Program-made: the position numbers and the translations under genes
Notes under the pieces: model-generated
The model's input: only the letters and a program-made list of their open reading frames with translations
Database searches by the model: none
Told to the model about the DNA's origin: nothing
Shown: positions 39,290 to 40,862 of the stretch, piece by piece
Layout of the letters: each line of letters opens with the position of its first letter
Numbering within the stretch: the stretch's first letter is position 1
Origin: Candidatus Sabulitectum sp.
Lineage (GTDB): Bacteria; Fermentibacterota; Fermentibacteria; Fermentibacterales; JCC-6
Direction of reading: 5' to 3'
NCBI GenBank assembly: GCA_021107435.1
Contig: JAIOSV010000014.1
Location: forward strand, 1-40,862
Length of the DNA stretch: 40,862 bases

Positions 39290-40862
39290 CTAATCGAGAA
39301 GTATCATCTCCAGTGTACCGGCATTTGAACCGCTTTCAAGTCTGCAGAAGTAAATACCGGGCGCAGCCTTGATACCGGAACTGTTTCTGCCATCCCATAA
39401 AACACTGTGTTCACCGGGTGTCAGGTACTCCCCGTCAACAAGAATTCGCACAAGTCTGCCTGAAATATCGTAGATATCCAGATGGACACAACCATTTGCG
39501 GAGAGTACATAGCTGATGGTGGAAGCATTCATAACAGGATTCGGAGAGCAGGAGAGTTCGAAAGGTGTTTTCACAATGACAATTTCGTCAGCATCATTTA
39601 TGCCTACGCTGTTCCAGTTGTAGTAACCGGAGTTGTACAGATCATGCCTGAAACTGCCCCACTCTACATTGCCTGGATTGAGAGTTCCTGCAAGATCCCA
39701 TGCATAGAGATTATGGTTCATTGATCCGACGATGATTTCCACATCGCCGTCAAGATCCAGATCAGTTATTACAGGTGAACTTCTTGTCCAGCCGGTTTCG
39801 ACGGGGTAACCGGTATGAAGAGTTCCATCATCATCCCAGACGAAAATGCCGGTATAGGCACTCGCAATTATCTCAATATCACCATCGCCGTTAACATCGG
39901 CAAGTGCAGGTGTTCCCTGCGCGAACGCTCCGGAAGTGCCTGTTGGCTGGGGCCATCCGGTCACAATTGTACCATCATGGTGCCAGGCGTAGACATTGTG
40001 ATGGGCGGAGCCGCAGACAATCTCCAGATCGCCGTCACCATCAATATCACCGATTGAAGGGGATGATCTCTCCGTGCTGCCGCCCCCCATGTTCTGTGGC
40101 CACCCCGCGAGAAAAGTGCCGTCATGGTGAAGGCCGTAAACTTTTTCACTGCCTGTGGCAATAAATATTTCAAGATCACCGTCATTGTCCACATCCGCGA
40201 CAGTCGGTGAAGAATCAATAAGACCACTTAGAGAAACAGGGAAACCGGGAACGATAGTGCCGTCATCATTCCAGGCATGGACAGTTTGGGTGTCCCTGCC
40301 GGCCACAATGATTTCCAGACTTCCGTCGTTGTCTATGTCGGCGATTGCAGGGGATGCTGAAACAGCATAGGAGTCAACATCGTATACAGGCCAGCCGTCG
40401 TATCGCGTTCCATCATGATGGAACACGTACATTCTGGCGAAAATGTAGCCGCTGCTGCCGTTGAGATCCTTGAAAGTGCCTATGACTATTTCAAGGTCAC
40501 CATCGTTGTCCAGATCGGCGAGAGCGGGGGAACCTGCCGCGCCGTCATCATCATCCAGATTCTGTGGCCAGCCGGGTTCCAGGGTTCCGTCTGTTCTGTA
40601 GACGTACAGATCCGAACGCTGTCCCGCAATGACTATCTCAAGATCTCCATCGCCGTCAAGGTCAGCGACGGCGGCTGTATGGGTTCCGTAGCCCCCGACA
40701 GTAACCGGAAATCCCGCGACCATTGTACAGTCATGATGATAGGCCTTCAGACTTGAACCTGTTGCTATAAGAATTTCCATATCACCGTCATTATCGATAT
40801 CAACCACCTGAGCCGACGGTTCCATGCAACTGCCGCCTGTGTCAAAGGGAAATCCGGCCTGA
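39290..40862 (-). CDS. Secreted FG-GAP/VCBS repeat protein with C-terminal sorting domain (5' truncated)
   Basis: The frame stays open to the window edge. An internal Met at 40825 is not the start, because the repeat continues upstream of it (GFPFDTGGSC). Eight repeats of about 50 residues are visible, each with a Ca-binding-type DxDNDGDLEI loop followed by a 'HHDGT...GWPQ' strand (for example VADLDGDGDLEIVIAGQ, IGDIDGDGDLEIVCGS), as in FG-GAP/VCBS beta-propellers. The last 85 residues are a T9SS-type-A-like domain: SCSPNPVMNAS, LDIYDISGRLVRILVDG, APGIYFCRL. Probably a large cell-surface or secreted protein for adhesion or binding; no catalytic motif is seen. Confidence 0.85.
   Translation of the reverse strand, partial: QAGFPFDTGGSCMEPSAQVVDIDNDGDMEILIATGSSLKAYHHDCTMVAGFPVTVGGYGTHTAAVADLDGDGDLEIVIAGQRSDLYVYRTDGTLEPGWPQNLDDDDGAAGSPALADLDNDGDLEIVIGTFKDLNGSSGYIFARMYVFHHDGTRYDGWPVYDVDSYAVSASPAIADIDNDGSLEIIVAGRDTQTVHAWNDDGTIVPGFPVSLSGLIDSSPTVADVDNDGDLEIFIATGSEKVYGLHHDGTFLAGWPQNMGGGSTERSSPSIGDIDGDGDLEIVCGSAHHNVYAWHHDGTIVTGWPQPTGTSGAFAQGTPALADVNGDGDIEIIASAYTGIFVWDDDGTLHTGYPVETGWTRSSPVITDLDLDGDVEIIVGSMNHNLYAWDLAGTLNPGNVEWGSFRHDLYNSGYYNWNSVGINDADEIVIVKTPFELSCSPNPVMNASTISYVLSANGCVHLDIYDISGRLVRILVDGEYLTPGEHSVLWDGRNSSGIKAAPGIYFCRLESGSNAGTLEMILLD

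Overview
The window comes from a Gram-negative, DAP-peptidoglycan bacterium of an uncultured or little-studied lineage. Three genes end in 'SPNPF...IYDxSGR...PxGxY' secretion-type C-terminal domains. Such domains are common in the FCB group and in candidate phyla such as Fermentibacterota, Latescibacterota and Cloacimonadota. I cannot fix the phylum from sequence alone. Recognisable promoters look like TTGACN-N17-TANAAT.

Layout. 1-359: 3' end of a secreted protein gene. 364-639 (minus): tRNA-Arg(TCT), tRNA-Lys(CTT) and tRNA-His(GTG), with a strong promoter back-to-back with nrdR (738-1190). 1335-6634: complete rnfCDGEAB operon for an ion-translocating ferredoxin:NAD+ oxidoreductase, with a multi-cluster RnfB. 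6772-8961: secreted protein with a polysaccharide-deacetylase-like core. 9239-13395: selenium operon (yedF, a DUF3343 Se/S-carrier-like gene, selA, selB) behind a roughly 190-nt structured leader. 13509-18729: polysaccharide genes (two nucleotide-sugar dehydrogenases, an SLBB-type export gene broken by one base, a Wzc-like co-polymerase/tyrosine kinase), closed by a strong terminator. 18897-33973: uninterrupted dcw cluster mraZ-rsmH-ftsL-ftsI-murE-murF-mraY-murD-ftsW-murG-murC-ftsQ-ftsA-ftsZ, with start/stop overlaps almost throughout. murB and ddl are not in it. 34063-35700: B12-binding-type radical SAM protein. 35784-35972 (minus): rpmB. 36088-36438: tmRNA (ssrA).

The accessory part starts at the tmRNA 3' end. 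Its last 23 nt recur perfectly at 38401-38423, followed by a terminator that looks like the original ssrA terminator. About 2 kb (36439-38400) therefore looks like a remnant integrated element. It carries a promoter, a predicted outer-membrane protein gene, an overlapping lipoprotein gene and decayed sequence. Beyond it lie a hypoxanthine/uracil-DNA-glycosylase-family gene and, on the minus strand, the 3' part of a large FG-GAP/VCBS repeat secreted protein that runs off the window.

Most worth checking: (1) the 2-kb ssrA-borne element; (2) the tmRNA, whose tag reading frame seems reduced to Ala-Ala-stop; (3) a pseudoknot-capable leader RNA before the selenium operon; (4) the single-base frameshift in the SLBB gene; (5) four helically phased MraZ boxes, two of them inside the mraZ promoter spacer.
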